Below the pieces are notes generated by a model. That model ran no database searches, had not been told where the DNA came from, and saw nothing but the letters and a program-made list of their open reading frames with translations. Of a DNA stretch of 64,000 bases, positions 46,699 through 56,589 are shown piece after piece (within the stretch, counting starts at the first letter, position 1; every line of letters starts with the position of its first letter). The stretch is taken from the NCBI GenBank assembly GCA_966248875.1, contig CBINBI010000009.1, positions 4,597 through 68,596 of the forward strand. The letters run 5' to 3'. Source of the stretch: Dokdonella_A sp966248875 (lineage in GTDB: Bacteria; Pseudomonadota; Gammaproteobacteria; Xanthomonadales; Rhodanobacteraceae). The position numbers were made by a program, and so were the translations under genes.

Positions 46699-46732
46699 AG
46701 CCGGGATTCGGGATTCGGGGTTCGGGATTGGC
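46699..46732. repeat. GGGATTC heptad repeat upstream of obgE
   Basis: Four successive units of GGGATTC / GGGGTTC / GGGATTG follow AGCC from 46699. Read on the obgE strand it is a CCCGAAT array ending CCCGGCTCCCCC directly before the ATG. Confidence 0.8.
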
Positions 46733-46747
46733 GAAAGCTTACAAGCT

Positions 46748-46826
46748 CGTCGTCCCGGCGAGAGCCGGGACCTATTTCGGCCTTGTATCGAGCATCGAAA
46801 TGAATTCCGGCTTGCGCCGGAATGAC
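46748..46826. repeat. REPIN-like inverted repeat between obgE and rpmA
   Basis: Left arm 46748-46777 (CGTCGTCCCGGCGAGAGCCG...) and right arm 46798-46826 (AAATGAATTCCGG...GGAATGACTG) are imperfect inverted copies of the CATTCCGG subtype seen between sucA and sucB. Confidence 0.8.
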
Positions 46827-46873
46827 TGCGATGTGGCGTTACGACGCTGGTCCGGTTTATCGCCCGCAAAACG

Positions 46874-46897
46874 AAAAGCCCCGCGCGAAGCGGGGCT
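46874..46897 (-). terminator. Intrinsic terminator of rplU-rpmA
   Basis: An 8-bp stem AGCCCCGC/GCGGGGCT (46877-46884 with 46890-46897) is followed on the minus strand by TTTTCGTTTT. It lies 25 bases after the rpmA stop. Confidence 0.85.
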
Positions 46898-46921
46898 TTC
46901 TCGTTCGATCCGGCGCCGCGG

Positions 46922-47179
46922 TCAGCCCGGAATCACGCTCACGGTCCTGCGCGCCTTCGGGCCGCGGGTCTTGAACTCGACCGTGCCGTCGACCAGCGCG
47001 AACAGCGTGTGGTCACGCCCCAGCCCGACGCCGGTGCCCGGATGGAAGCGCGTGCCGCGCTGGCGGACGATGATGTTGCCGGCTTCGACCGTCTGGCCGC
47101 CGTAGACCTTGACGCCGAGGTACTTCGGGTTCGAGTCGCGGCCGTTGCGGGTGGAGCCGCCTGCCTTTTTGTGTGCCAT
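46922..47179 (-). CDS. rpmA: 50S ribosomal protein L27
   Basis: An 85-residue protein of the large subunit, with the N-terminus near the peptidyl-transferase centre. The start MAHKKAGGSTRNGRDSNPK and the segment GNIIVRQRGTRFHPG are standard. No N-terminal cleavage extension of the Firmicutes type is present. It follows rplU by 6 bases and is followed by an intrinsic terminator. Confidence 0.98.
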   Translation of the reverse strand: MAHKKAGGSTRNGRDSNPKYLGVKVYGGQTVEAGNIIVRQRGTRFHPGTGVGLGRDHTLFALVDGTVEFKTRGPKARRTVSVIPG

Positions 47180-47185
47180 GACGAA

Positions 47186-47551
47186 TTACTCCTGCTCGGC
47201 CTTCTTCGCATCGGCTTTCGCCGCGCGCTTCTTCTCCGAGGCGCCGCTGATGCCGGTGATCTCGATCTCGGTGTAGTGCTGCCGGTGGCCCATCTCCTTG
47301 CGATGGTGCTTGCGGCGGCGGAATTTGATGATGCGGATCTTGTCGGCGCGGCCGTGCTTCACGACCTTCGCCGTGACCGACGCGCCGGCGACGAGCGGCG
47401 TGCCGAGCGTGATGCCCTCGCCTTCGCCCACCATCAAAACCTGGTCCAGCTTGATTTCGCTGCCGACTTCGCCGGGAAGCTTGTCGACGCGGAGGGTCTC
47501 GCCCTCCGCCACGCGGTATTGCCTACCGCCGCTGACGATGACTGCGTACAT
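47186..47551 (-). CDS. rplU: 50S ribosomal protein L21
   Basis: A 121-residue 23S rRNA-binding protein with MYAVIVSGGRQYRVAEGE and FRRRKHHRKEMGHRQ. The ATG at 47551 has AGAGG seven bases upstream; an ATG two codons earlier is too close to this site. The C-terminus carries a Lys/Ala-rich extension (EKKRAAKADAKKAEQE) beyond the usual end. It has its own promoter at 47617-47646. Confidence 0.97.
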   Translation of the reverse strand: MYAVIVSGGRQYRVAEGETLRVDKLPGEVGSEIKLDQVLMVGEGEGITLGTPLVAGASVTAKVVKHGRADKIRIIKFRRRKHHRKEMGHRQHYTEIEITGISGASEKKRAAKADAKKAEQE

Positions 47552-47616
47552 GGCCATGCCTCTGTAGTTATTCTGAAAACAGCCTGCGCCGACAGCGTGC
47601 CATCGGCGAGCCGGTC

Positions 47617-47646
47617 ATTGTATCCGGCCTCGCATCCTCGCGGCAA
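47617..47646 (-). promoter_or_regulatory. Promoter of rplU-rpmA
   Basis: On the minus strand TTGCCG (47646-47641) and TACAAT (47622-47617) are 18 bases apart. The leader to the rplU start is about 60 bases. Confidence 0.75.
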
Positions 47647-47683
47647 GTCATTGTTATTGCTCCGGCTCCGCGCCGGCGGGCGT

Positions 47684-48574
47684 TCAGCCGGCGCTCGCGC
47701 GCGCGACCTTGCTGGACGTCTCGCGGCCCAGCCGGGCGCTGAGCCACAGGCCCGTCTCGATGAGGCGCCCGAGATCGACGCCCGTCGCGATGCCCATGCC
47801 TTCGAGCATGTACACGACGTCCTCGGTGGCCACGTTGCCGGTCGCGCCCTTCGCATACGGGCAGCCGCCGGTGCCGGAGACCGAGCTGTCGACCACCGCG
47901 ACGCCCTCCTCGAGGCAGGCCAGGATGTTCGCGAGCGCCTGGCCGCGGGTATCGTGGAAGTGGACTGCGAGGGCGCTCATCGGCACTTCGCCCGCAACCG
48001 CGCGCAGCATGGCGCGCGCCTTCGCCGGCGTGCCGATGCCGATCGTGTCGCCCAGCGAGATTTCGTAGCAGCCGAGCGCGTGCATGCGCCGCGCGACGCG
48101 GACGACGTCCCCGACCGGCACCTCGCCCTGGTAAGGGCAGCCGAGCACGGTCGATACGTATCCGCGTACTTTCACGCCGTCGGCACGCGCGCGCTCGAGC
48201 ACCGGCGCGAAGCGCTCGATCGACTCGTCGATCGAGGTGTTGATGTTTTTGCGGTTGAATGCCTCGCTCGCCGCAGTGAACACGGCGACTTCGGTCGCAC
48301 CGACGGCGCGCGCGCGCTCGTAGCCCTGGAGATTCGGCACCAGCACCGGATAGCTCACGCCCGGCCGCTTCTCGATCGCGGCGTAGACCTCCGCCGCGTC
48401 GGCGAGCTGCGGCACCCATTTCGGGCTGACGAAGCTGGTGGCTTCGATGGTGCGCAGGCCCGTCGCCGACAACCGGTCGATCAGCTCTACCTTGGTCGCC
48501 GTCGGCACGATCGCCTTTTCGTTCTGGAGGCCGTCGCGCGCACCGACTTCTACGATGCGGACGGCGGACGGCAT
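47684..48574 (-). CDS. liuE: Hydroxymethylglutaryl-CoA lyase
   Basis: This enzyme cleaves HMG-CoA to acetoacetate and acetyl-CoA, the last step of leucine breakdown. The 296-residue protein has the N-terminal VEVGARDGLQNEK motif, the metal-binding HFHDTRGQALAN and the catalytic Cys in SVSGTGGCPYAKGATGN. The ATG at 48574 lies 5 bases after the stop of the lipoprotein gene upstream. Genes for the preceding pathway steps (liuD, liuC) lie upstream on the same strand. Confidence 0.96.
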   Translation of the reverse strand: MPSAVRIVEVGARDGLQNEKAIVPTATKVELIDRLSATGLRTIEATSFVSPKWVPQLADAAEVYAAIEKRPGVSYPVLVPNLQGYERARAVGATEVAVFTAASEAFNRKNINTSIDESIERFAPVLERARADGVKVRGYVSTVLGCPYQGEVPVGDVVRVARRMHALGCYEISLGDTIGIGTPAKARAMLRAVAGEVPMSALAVHFHDTRGQALANILACLEEGVAVVDSSVSGTGGCPYAKGATGNVATEDVVYMLEGMGIATGVDLGRLIETGLWLSARLGRETSSKVARASAG

Positions 48575-48579
48575 GGCGC

Positions 48580-49239
48580 TCACCGCGCGCCTCCCGTCGA
48601 AGCGCCCGCGCGCAGCGACTGCTCGAACTCCTCGGGCGTCTGGCGGGTCCGCACCAGCTTCACCGCATTCTTCCTGTCGAAGATGTCCTGGGTGCGCACG
48701 AGATCCAGCATCTGCGCGCGCGTGCCGCGCACGTAGACGTGCAGCTCGTTCTGCGTCTTGTCGACGGTGCCGCCGATCTTGCCTTCGATGACGAGCTTCG
48801 CCGTGCGCTCGCTGTCGACCGGATACAGCTCCATGCGATCGCCGCGCAGGCGATAACGCGCGAAGAAATAAGATTTCCCGGGTGCCGGCGTCACGCCGTG
48901 CGGCGGCTTGACCTCGGCCAGCCATCCGACGGCCGTATCGGCGACGACGACGTAATCCTTGCCGGCCGCGTGCACGTAGTTGACCGGCACGTGGATCTGC
49001 TTCACCGGGCCGTTCTTCTCCGGCTGGTCGAGCACGATGAAACGACACGCGTCGTCGACATAGAACGCCGGCGCTTCCGGCGCTTCGCCGCGATCCTTCG
49101 CGTCCGCACCGATCCAGAGTCCTTTCCAGCCGGTGTCGCAGGTTTCGATGTTGTCGCCGATGGGTGACTCGAAGCGCGTCTCGACGCAGCCGGCGAGCGC
49201 CAGCAGCGACAGCATGACGAGAATGCGCAAAGGGTTCAT
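48580..49239 (-). CDS. Predicted lipoprotein of unknown function
   Basis: A 219-residue protein with a lipobox: MNPLRILVMLSLLALAGC, the Cys being lipid-modified. The mature part contains WKGLWIGADAKD, a Cys-bearing YVDDACRFIVLDQPEK segment and YFFARYRLRGDRMELY, suggesting a compact beta-rich domain. No named family recognised. It is tightly packed between the ABM-type gene and liuE on the minus strand (gaps of 4 and 5 bases), so it is part of this operon, but nothing links it to leucine breakdown. Confidence 0.85.
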   Translation of the reverse strand: MNPLRILVMLSLLALAGCVETRFESPIGDNIETCDTGWKGLWIGADAKDRGEAPEAPAFYVDDACRFIVLDQPEKNGPVKQIHVPVNYVHAAGKDYVVVADTAVGWLAEVKPPHGVTPAPGKSYFFARYRLRGDRMELYPVDSERTAKLVIEGKIGGTVDKTQNELHVYVRGTRAQMLDLVRTQDIFDRKNAVKLVRTRQTPEEFEQSLRAGASTGGAR

Positions 49240-49243
49240 CCGT

Positions 49244-49546
49244 TCAGTCGAGAACCGTGCAGAGGCCGAGCCACGTTTCCTCCGATGTGTAGGCTTCGCA
49301 GCGGCGATCAAGCGCAGCGTAGTCATGCTCCAGCGTCCGTTTGGCATTCTCGAAATCGGTTTCGGAAACCCAGCGGTCGATCGTGAGATAGACGCCGCTC
49401 TCGCCGTGGACCTTCAAAAGCTCAGTGCCGCGATAGCCCGGCGCACGCGAAAAGAGCCGCGCCCAGTCCCCCTCCGGCCCGTATGTGCGCTCGAACGCTT
49501 CGACAGACTCCGGAGAAACACGGAAGCGCCAGATCGTCGCGACCAT
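49244..49546 (-). CDS. Antibiotic-biosynthesis-monooxygenase-like (ABM) protein
   Basis: A 100-residue protein beginning MVATIWRFRVSPESVEAFERTYG, followed by WARLFSRAPGYRGTELL and YLTIDRWVSETDFEN. This pattern is a dimeric ferredoxin-like ABM domain, a fold found in quinol monooxygenases, haem-degrading enzymes and many proteins of unknown role. It starts 7 bases after the liuD stop and probably belongs to the same transcript. Confidence 0.8.
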   Translation of the reverse strand: MVATIWRFRVSPESVEAFERTYGPEGDWARLFSRAPGYRGTELLKVHGESGVYLTIDRWVSETDFENAKRTLEHDYAALDRRCEAYTSEETWLGLCTVLD

Positions 49547-49553
49547 GCGCGTC

Positions 49554-51617
<2,064 letters not shown>

Positions 51618-51657
51618 GCCGATCCGTTGCGCGGCGCGCGCTGCCAGGCCGAGCGCG

Positions 51658-51686
51658 ATTATCGCCTGCCCTCGCGCGACTGTCGC
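51658..51686 (-). promoter_or_regulatory. Candidate promoter of liuD
   Basis: On the minus strand GCGACA (51686-51681) and GATAAT (51663-51658) are 17 bases apart, with a leader of about 35 bases to liuD. It lies in the roughly 100-base gap shared with the divergent sulfotransferase gene. Confidence 0.4.
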
Positions 51687-51720
51687 CATGCGGTGCGCGT
51701 TCGAGCGTGCGGTAACATGG

Positions 51721-53400
51721 ATGATCGGCAACACCGGAGTCGACGACATCGTGGAACCCCGCGCACCGGCAGGTCTTTCGCTCGCGCCGGATGCGACGGC
51801 GCCGCTCGTGGCTGACTACGTGCGCCGGCTCGCGACCGGCGATGCCGCCGCCGCGCGGCAAGGACTGCTCGACGCGCTCGCGGCGCGCGAAGAGCGCGAC
51901 TGGCTCGAATGCGGGCGCGCGCTGGTGCTGCGGCGCGATCTCGACGGCGCTGCCGCGGTGTTCGCGGCCGCATCGGATCGCTTTCCGGATTCGGCCGACG
52001 CGCAGCAGGCGCTGGCCGGCGTCCATTGGCAGACCGGGCAGCCCGCGCGGGCCGAGCCCATCCTGCGCGCGCTGCTCGCCGCGCATCCCGGTCACGTCGC
52101 GGCGACGTTCCTGCTTGCGAAAATCCTGAAGGAGCAAGGCCGCACCGGCGCGGCAGAAGCGGTGGTGCGCGCGCTGTTTGCGTACGCGCCGCAGCCGATC
52201 GGCACGACGATCCAGGCGATCGAGCTGCTCGACGACGCCGGCCGCAAGCAGGCCGCCGCCGAGCTCTGCGAAAGCGAGATCGCGCGCGGATCGACGGATG
52301 CCAGGCTGCACGCGTATTCCGCCATGCTGCACCTTCAGCTCGGCGACTTCGCGCGCGTGCGCGAGCGTTACACGTACGCGCTCGCGCACGACGAGCGCGC
52401 GCTCGACTGGCAGGCCGCGAACGGGCTGGCAGCGGCGCAGCGCTACAAGGAGGCGAGCCATCCCGATTTCGCGCTGTTCCAGCGCTGCCTGGAACGGCCA
52501 GGGCTCGGCGACAGGGCGCGCGCCTCGCTGCTGTTCGCGCTCGGCAAGGCGCACGACGACATCGGCGATTTCGCACAGGCGGCGGGCTATTTCCGCGAAG
52601 CCAACCGCGTCGTCGCCAGTTTCGCCGAGTGGCCGCGCAAGAATTTCCGGCGCATGGTCGCGGCGCGGCTGGACGCGAAGCCGCTTGCCGGGCGCAGCGC
52701 GCTGGCGCCGGACTTTGTGCCCGTCTTCATCGTCGGCATGCCGCGCTCGGGCAGCACGCTGGTCGCCGAGCTGCTGTCGCGCCATCCGGACGTGCGCCAG
52801 CGCGGCGAGCTGCCCTGGTTGCCGGTCGTCGCGGAGCGCCTATCGGCCAACGCCAGGCCGACCGCAGAGGCGCTCGGCCGGCTCGCTTCGACGTATCTCG
52901 CGCAACTCCGGCTCGACGACGCGCTGGCGCGCTTCTATCTCGACAAACAGCCCCTCAACTTCCTGCACCTCGACGCGATCGCGGCGCTCCTTCCGAATGC
53001 ACGCGTGATCTACTGCGAGCGCGGCGAGCGGGACACCGCGCTTTCGATCTGGACGCAGTATTTCGCCGGCGCGGAGCACAATTTCGCCTATGACTTCGCC
53101 GACATCGCCACCGTCATGCAGGCCTGCCCCCGCCTGATCGCGAGCGCGCGCAAGCGCGGCGCGCCGCCGATTCACACGGTTCGCTACGAGCGCCTCGTCA
53201 CCGCGACGGACGAGTGCCTGGGCGAGCTTGCGGACTGGCTCGGCCTCGGCGAGCTGGACGCGACGGCGCGCGACGGCAGCACCCGCGCGATCAGCACGGC
53301 CAGCCTCTGGCAGGTGCGGCAGCCGATCTACACGCGATCCGTCGGGCGCTGGCGCGCCTACGCGCCGCACGTGCCCGAGCTGATGCGGTTTCCGGAGTAG
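51721..53400 (+). CDS. TPR-containing sulfotransferase
   Basis: A 559-residue protein. Residues 30-300 form tetratricopeptide-like helical repeats (ALAGVHWQTGQPARAEPIL, LLAKILKEQGRTGAAEAVV). The C-terminal half is a PAPS-dependent sulfotransferase with the 5'-phosphosulfate loop FIVGMPRSGSTLVAELLSRH and a 3'-phosphate region. No signal peptide is evident. The ATG at 51721 is provisional; a GTG at 51751 has GGAG 11 bases upstream. It is inserted in opposite orientation between liuD and liuC. PAPS could come from the CysD-CysNC pair at 23-26 kb. Acceptor unknown. Confidence 0.85.
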   Translation: MIGNTGVDDIVEPRAPAGLSLAPDATAPLVADYVRRLATGDAAAARQGLLDALAAREERDWLECGRALVLRRDLDGAAAVFAAASDRFPDSADAQQALAGVHWQTGQPARAEPILRALLAAHPGHVAATFLLAKILKEQGRTGAAEAVVRALFAYAPQPIGTTIQAIELLDDAGRKQAAAELCESEIARGSTDARLHAYSAMLHLQLGDFARVRERYTYALAHDERALDWQAANGLAAAQRYKEASHPDFALFQRCLERPGLGDRARASLLFALGKAHDDIGDFAQAAGYFREANRVVASFAEWPRKNFRRMVAARLDAKPLAGRSALAPDFVPVFIVGMPRSGSTLVAELLSRHPDVRQRGELPWLPVVAERLSANARPTAEALGRLASTYLAQLRLDDALARFYLDKQPLNFLHLDAIAALLPNARVIYCERGERDTALSIWTQYFAGAEHNFAYDFADIATVMQACPRLIASARKRGAPPIHTVRYERLVTATDECLGELADWLGLGELDATARDGSTRAISTASLWQVRQPIYTRSVGRWRAYAPHVPELMRFPE

Positions 53401-53453
53401 ACGGCACGCGTTTCGGCTCTCCTGCCGGTCGAGAGAGGCACGGCCGGTCCTGA

Positions 53454-54245
53454 TCACTCGCGCACCCATTCGGGCGCGTGCTTTTCCAGAAACGCCGCGA
53501 GTCCGCGCTGGCCTTCCTCCGAAACGCGCAGATGCGCGATCAGCCGCGCGTTCTCGGCATCGATGCGCTCGGCGGCTTCGCGCGTGAGGCCGGCCACGCG
53601 CAGCGCGAGCTGCTTGGCCTCTCCTTGTGCGAGCGGGCCGCCCTTGCCCAGGAAGTGCACGGCGCGATCGACCGCCGCGTCGAGCTGATCGGAAGCGACA
53701 CTCTCGTGCAGCAGGCCGACGCGCAGGGCCATCGCGGCGTCGAACACTTCGCCGCTGACGAACAAGCGGCGCGCCTGGCGCAGGCCGATCGCCGCGACGA
53801 CATACGGCGAGATCACCGCCGGCACGAGGCCGAGCTTGACCTCGCTCAACGAGAATTTCGCGCTCTCGACACCGATCGCGATGTCGCAGCATGCGACCAG
53901 GCCGACGCCGCCGCCGTAGGCCGCGCCGTTGACGCGCGCGATGGTCGGCTTGGAGAGAAAATTCAGCGTGCGCATCAGCGCGGCGAGCCGGAGCGCATCG
54001 TCGCGATTGTCCGCCTCGCTCGCCTTGGCCATGCCGCGCATCCAGTGGAGATCCGCGCCGGCGGAGAACGACGTGCCGGCTCCGGTCAGCACGACGCAGC
54101 GCACGTTCGCGTCGAGCTCGCAATCGGCAAGCGCGGTGGTGAGATCGGCGACCAGCGCGTCGTCGAACGCGTTGTGCACCTGCGGACGGTTGAGCCGGAT
54201 CTCGGCGACACTGCCGCTGCGGGTGACCAGGACGGATTCGCTCAT
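53454..54245 (-). CDS. liuC: Enoyl-CoA hydratase, methylglutaconyl-CoA hydratase type
   Basis: A 263-residue crotonase-family enzyme with the oxyanion-hole segments SFSAGADLHWM and GAAYGGGVGLVACCDIAIG, and SEVKLGLVPAVISPYV. LiuC hydrates 3-methylglutaconyl-CoA to HMG-CoA in leucine degradation, which fits the neighbouring liuD and liuE; the SAGADLxWM pattern is common in LiuC. The ATG at 54245 gives MSESVLVTRSGSVAEIRLNRP. The gene lies on the liuD strand but is separated from it by the oppositely oriented sulfotransferase gene. Confidence 0.9.
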   Translation of the reverse strand: MSESVLVTRSGSVAEIRLNRPQVHNAFDDALVADLTTALADCELDANVRCVVLTGAGTSFSAGADLHWMRGMAKASEADNRDDALRLAALMRTLNFLSKPTIARVNGAAYGGGVGLVACCDIAIGVESAKFSLSEVKLGLVPAVISPYVVAAIGLRQARRLFVSGEVFDAAMALRVGLLHESVASDQLDAAVDRAVHFLGKGGPLAQGEAKQLALRVAGLTREAAERIDAENARLIAHLRVSEEGQRGLAAFLEKHAPEWVRE

Positions 54246-54358
54246 GTTCGTTGCTTTCGCGCGTTGTGGCGCAGGCTGCCGGGCAGAGAGATGCGACTGC
54301 CGATTCCGCATGGATCGAGCGCAGATGATAGCGGCTCGGCGAGCGCGATGGCCGCGCC

Positions 54359-54364
54359 TATAAT
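54359..54364 (+). promoter_or_regulatory. Perfect -10 box before the cyanophycinase homologue
   Basis: TATAAT at 54359-54364 lies 29 bases before the ATG at 54393. No convincing -35 is seen 16-18 bases upstream. Confidence 0.4.
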
Positions 54365-54392
54365 TCCGCCGTCGCCCGCCAGGACCCTGCGC

Positions 54393-55202
54393 ATGCCCGC
54401 CCGACTCGCGCCCGACCGCACGCGCGGACTGATCATCGCCTGCGGCGTCATCGGCGACGAAGAGCGCGGCAGCACGCTGCTGCAACGGCTGATCGCGCTC
54501 GTCAGCGCACAGCCGCGCGTGGTCGTGGTCGCGGCAAGCGAAACCGTCGAGGAGACCGGAGCCGACATCGAGACCGCGCTGTATTCCGCCGGCGCGGCAG
54601 ACGTGCACCGCCAGCTCGTCGTGACGCGAGCCGACTGCGAGAAGCGGAATCTGCTCGACGCCTGCGAGCACGCGCATCTCGTCATGCTGCAGGCCGACCA
54701 GCCGCTGCGGCTCTCGACCCTGATCGGCGGCACGGTGCTCGCGCGCACGATCCGCCGCCGCAACGCGGACGGTTTGGCGGTCGTCGGCGCGGGCGCCGGC
54801 GCCGCGCTGCTCTGCGAGCACATGCTTGCGCACGGTACCGAAGGGCCGACGCCACGCCTCGGTGGTGCGAGCCTCGCTCCGGGACTCGGGCTCACCAATC
54901 GCGTCGTCATCGACCAGGGCGGCCACGCGAGCGACCGGCTGGGCCGGCTGCTCGCCGCGCTGGCGCTGAATCCGTTCGCGCTCGGGCTCGGCATCGATCC
55001 CGATACGGCGGCAGTGATCGGGCCCGACAACGCGCTGGAAGTCATCGGCTCCGGCGGCGTCACCGTCATCGATCCCGCCGAGATGGCCGAATCGAACGCG
55101 GCAGATCTCGCGCCGGGCGCGCCGATCCGCATCACCAACCTGCGCCTGCATTCGCTGACCGGCGGCACGCGCTACGATCTGGATTTCCGTCGCGGCCTGT
55201 AG
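54393..55202 (+). CDS. Cyanophycinase-family protein lacking the catalytic serine
   Basis: A 269-residue protein resembling peptidase family S51 cyanophycinases, which cut the storage polymer cyanophycin into beta-Asp-Arg. Family landmarks include ALYSAGAADV, ALLCEHMLAHG and LGLGIDPDTAAVI. The nucleophile motif GTSAGA reads GAGAGA (residues 132-137), so Ser is replaced by Gly134. The His of the DQHF motif is also changed (DQGG). It is therefore likely a pseudoenzyme or has another role. AGGA precedes the ATG. A GNAT gene begins 4 bases after its stop. No cyanophycin synthetase is in the window. Confidence 0.8.
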   Translation: MPARLAPDRTRGLIIACGVIGDEERGSTLLQRLIALVSAQPRVVVVAASETVEETGADIETALYSAGAADVHRQLVVTRADCEKRNLLDACEHAHLVMLQADQPLRLSTLIGGTVLARTIRRRNADGLAVVGAGAGAALLCEHMLAHGTEGPTPRLGGASLAPGLGLTNRVVIDQGGHASDRLGRLLAALALNPFALGLGIDPDTAAVIGPDNALEVIGSGGVTVIDPAEMAESNAADLAPGAPIRITNLRLHSLTGGTRYDLDFRRGL

Positions 55203-55206
55203 CGCG

Positions 55207-55695
55207 ATGACAGCGTCCTTCACGATCCGCCCGATCGAGCCGCGCGATGACAGTGCAGTCGCGGCGATCATCCGCACCGTTATGCCGGAATTCGGGGCCG
55301 ACGGCCCCGGTTTCGCGATCCATGACGCCGAAGTCGATGGGATGAGCGCGGCCTACGCGAAGCCGCGCTCGGCCTACTTCGTCATCGAGGCCGGCGGCGC
55401 GGTCCAGGGCGGCGCCGGCGTCGCGCCACTGGACGGTGGCGAGGCGGACGTGTGCGAGCTGCGCAAGATGTATTTCCTGCCGGCGCTGCGCGGCCGCGGC
55501 GCTGGCCGGGCCGTTATGGAGCGCTGCCTGGCCGCCGCGCGCGGCTTCGGGTTCACGCGCTGCTATCTCGAAACCCTGAACGGCATGGAGGCGGCGCAGG
55601 GCCTCTATCTCGCCAGCGGCTTCGGTCGCATCGACCGGCCGATGGGGAGCACCGGTCATCATGGCTGCAACCGGTTCTACCTGCTCGATCTCTGA
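55207..55695 (+). CDS. GNAT-family N-acetyltransferase
   Basis: A 162-residue acetyltransferase with IRPIEPRDDSAVAAIIRTVM, the acetyl-CoA pyrophosphate loop RGRGAGRAVME and LYLASGFGRIDRPMG. The substrate is not predictable. It begins 4 bases after the cyanophycinase-like gene and is clearly co-transcribed, so the two may act in one process, for instance handling of an amino-acid-derived compound; this is a guess from proximity. Confidence 0.9.
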   Translation: MTASFTIRPIEPRDDSAVAAIIRTVMPEFGADGPGFAIHDAEVDGMSAAYAKPRSAYFVIEAGGAVQGGAGVAPLDGGEADVCELRKMYFLPALRGRGAGRAVMERCLAAARGFGFTRCYLETLNGMEAAQGLYLASGFGRIDRPMGSTGHHGCNRFYLLDL

Positions 55696-55852
55696 GCCGT
55701 TGCCGCACGTGAAAGGCGGCCGCAGCAGGCCCGGTCCCCTTGCGCGGATACGCGCCCGGCGGAGGCGTAGTTGGACCCCGCTGAGCGCGTGTCCCGGAGG
55801 AGATGGCCAACGACGCGCCCGTCGTTTCATCGAGAACCCGAGGGAGGCACTC

Positions 55853-56428
55853 ATGCACGCAATCCACTTGATGCACCGTCACCTTGCAGCCGCGCTGATG
55901 GCGCTCGCCGCGATTCCTGCGCTCGCTGCGAACGAGACAACCGCCGCGAAGGCGCCGAGCGATGCCGACCTGATCGCGAGCGCGATGCACGCCGCACCGG
56001 CCGCCGTGGCCAAGGCCGCGACCGTCGCGATCATGGACGGCAACGGCATGCGCACGCTGCGCAAGGGCACCAACGGTTTCACCTGCATGCCCGACAATCC
56101 GGCGACGCCCGGCCCCGACCCGATGTGCATGGACAAAAACGCGATGGCATGGGTCGAGGCGTGGATCGCGCACAAGGCGCCGCCGCCGAACAAGGTCGGC
56201 TTCATGTACATGCTCGCGGGCGGCACCGATGGCAGCAACACCGATCCGTATGCGACCAAGCCCGAAGCCGGCAATCACTGGATCGAAACCGGCCCGCACA
56301 TCATGATCGTCGGCGGCGACGAGACGTTCTACGAGTCATACCCGAAAGGCGCCGATCCCGACACCTCGCAGCCTTACGTGATGTGGGCCGGCACGCCCTA
56401 TCAGCACCTGATGGCGCCGGTGCGCTGA
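55853..56428 (+). CDS. Small conserved secreted protein of unknown function
   Basis: A 191-residue protein with a signal peptide ending near IPALA-ANE. The mature part contains AIMDGNGMRTLRKGTNGF, CMPDNPATPGPDPMC, a Met-rich GFMYMLAGGTDGSNTDPYA and ends YVMWAGTPYQHLMAPVR. The pattern is one I associate with a conserved but uncharacterised proteobacterial family. Two Cys residues may form a disulfide. GAGGGAGG lies 6 bases before the ATG. Confidence 0.8.
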   Translation: MHAIHLMHRHLAAALMALAAIPALAANETTAAKAPSDADLIASAMHAAPAAVAKAATVAIMDGNGMRTLRKGTNGFTCMPDNPATPGPDPMCMDKNAMAWVEAWIAHKAPPPNKVGFMYMLAGGTDGSNTDPYATKPEAGNHWIETGPHIMIVGGDETFYESYPKGADPDTSQPYVMWAGTPYQHLMAPVR

Positions 56429-56440
56429 TGCGCGTTGTCC

Positions 56441-56462
56441 CTCTCCCGCTCCGGCGGGAGAG
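56441..56462. repeat. CTCTCCCGC/GCGGGAGAG palindrome
   Basis: A perfect 9-bp inverted repeat with a TCCG loop, 12 bases after the secreted-protein stop. It could be a terminator without a U-run or a separate short dispersed palindrome. Confidence 0.45.
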
Positions 56463-56589
56463 GCCGGGACGAGGGCAAGCAGTCGAGCCGGTGCGCTTGT
56501 CCTCGTCCGGCGCCGGCTTTTTCGCGCTGGGGAGAAGTGACGGCGCGCACTGCTAGAATCCGCGCCCTCGCAATTCCGAGGATGGATTC

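Noticed and set aside
53454..55277. Long minus-strand open frame running upstream of liuC across the cyanophycinase-like gene
   Set aside because: The upstream part is the antisense of a better-supported plus-strand gene; only the region from 54245 encodes crotonase-like sequence.
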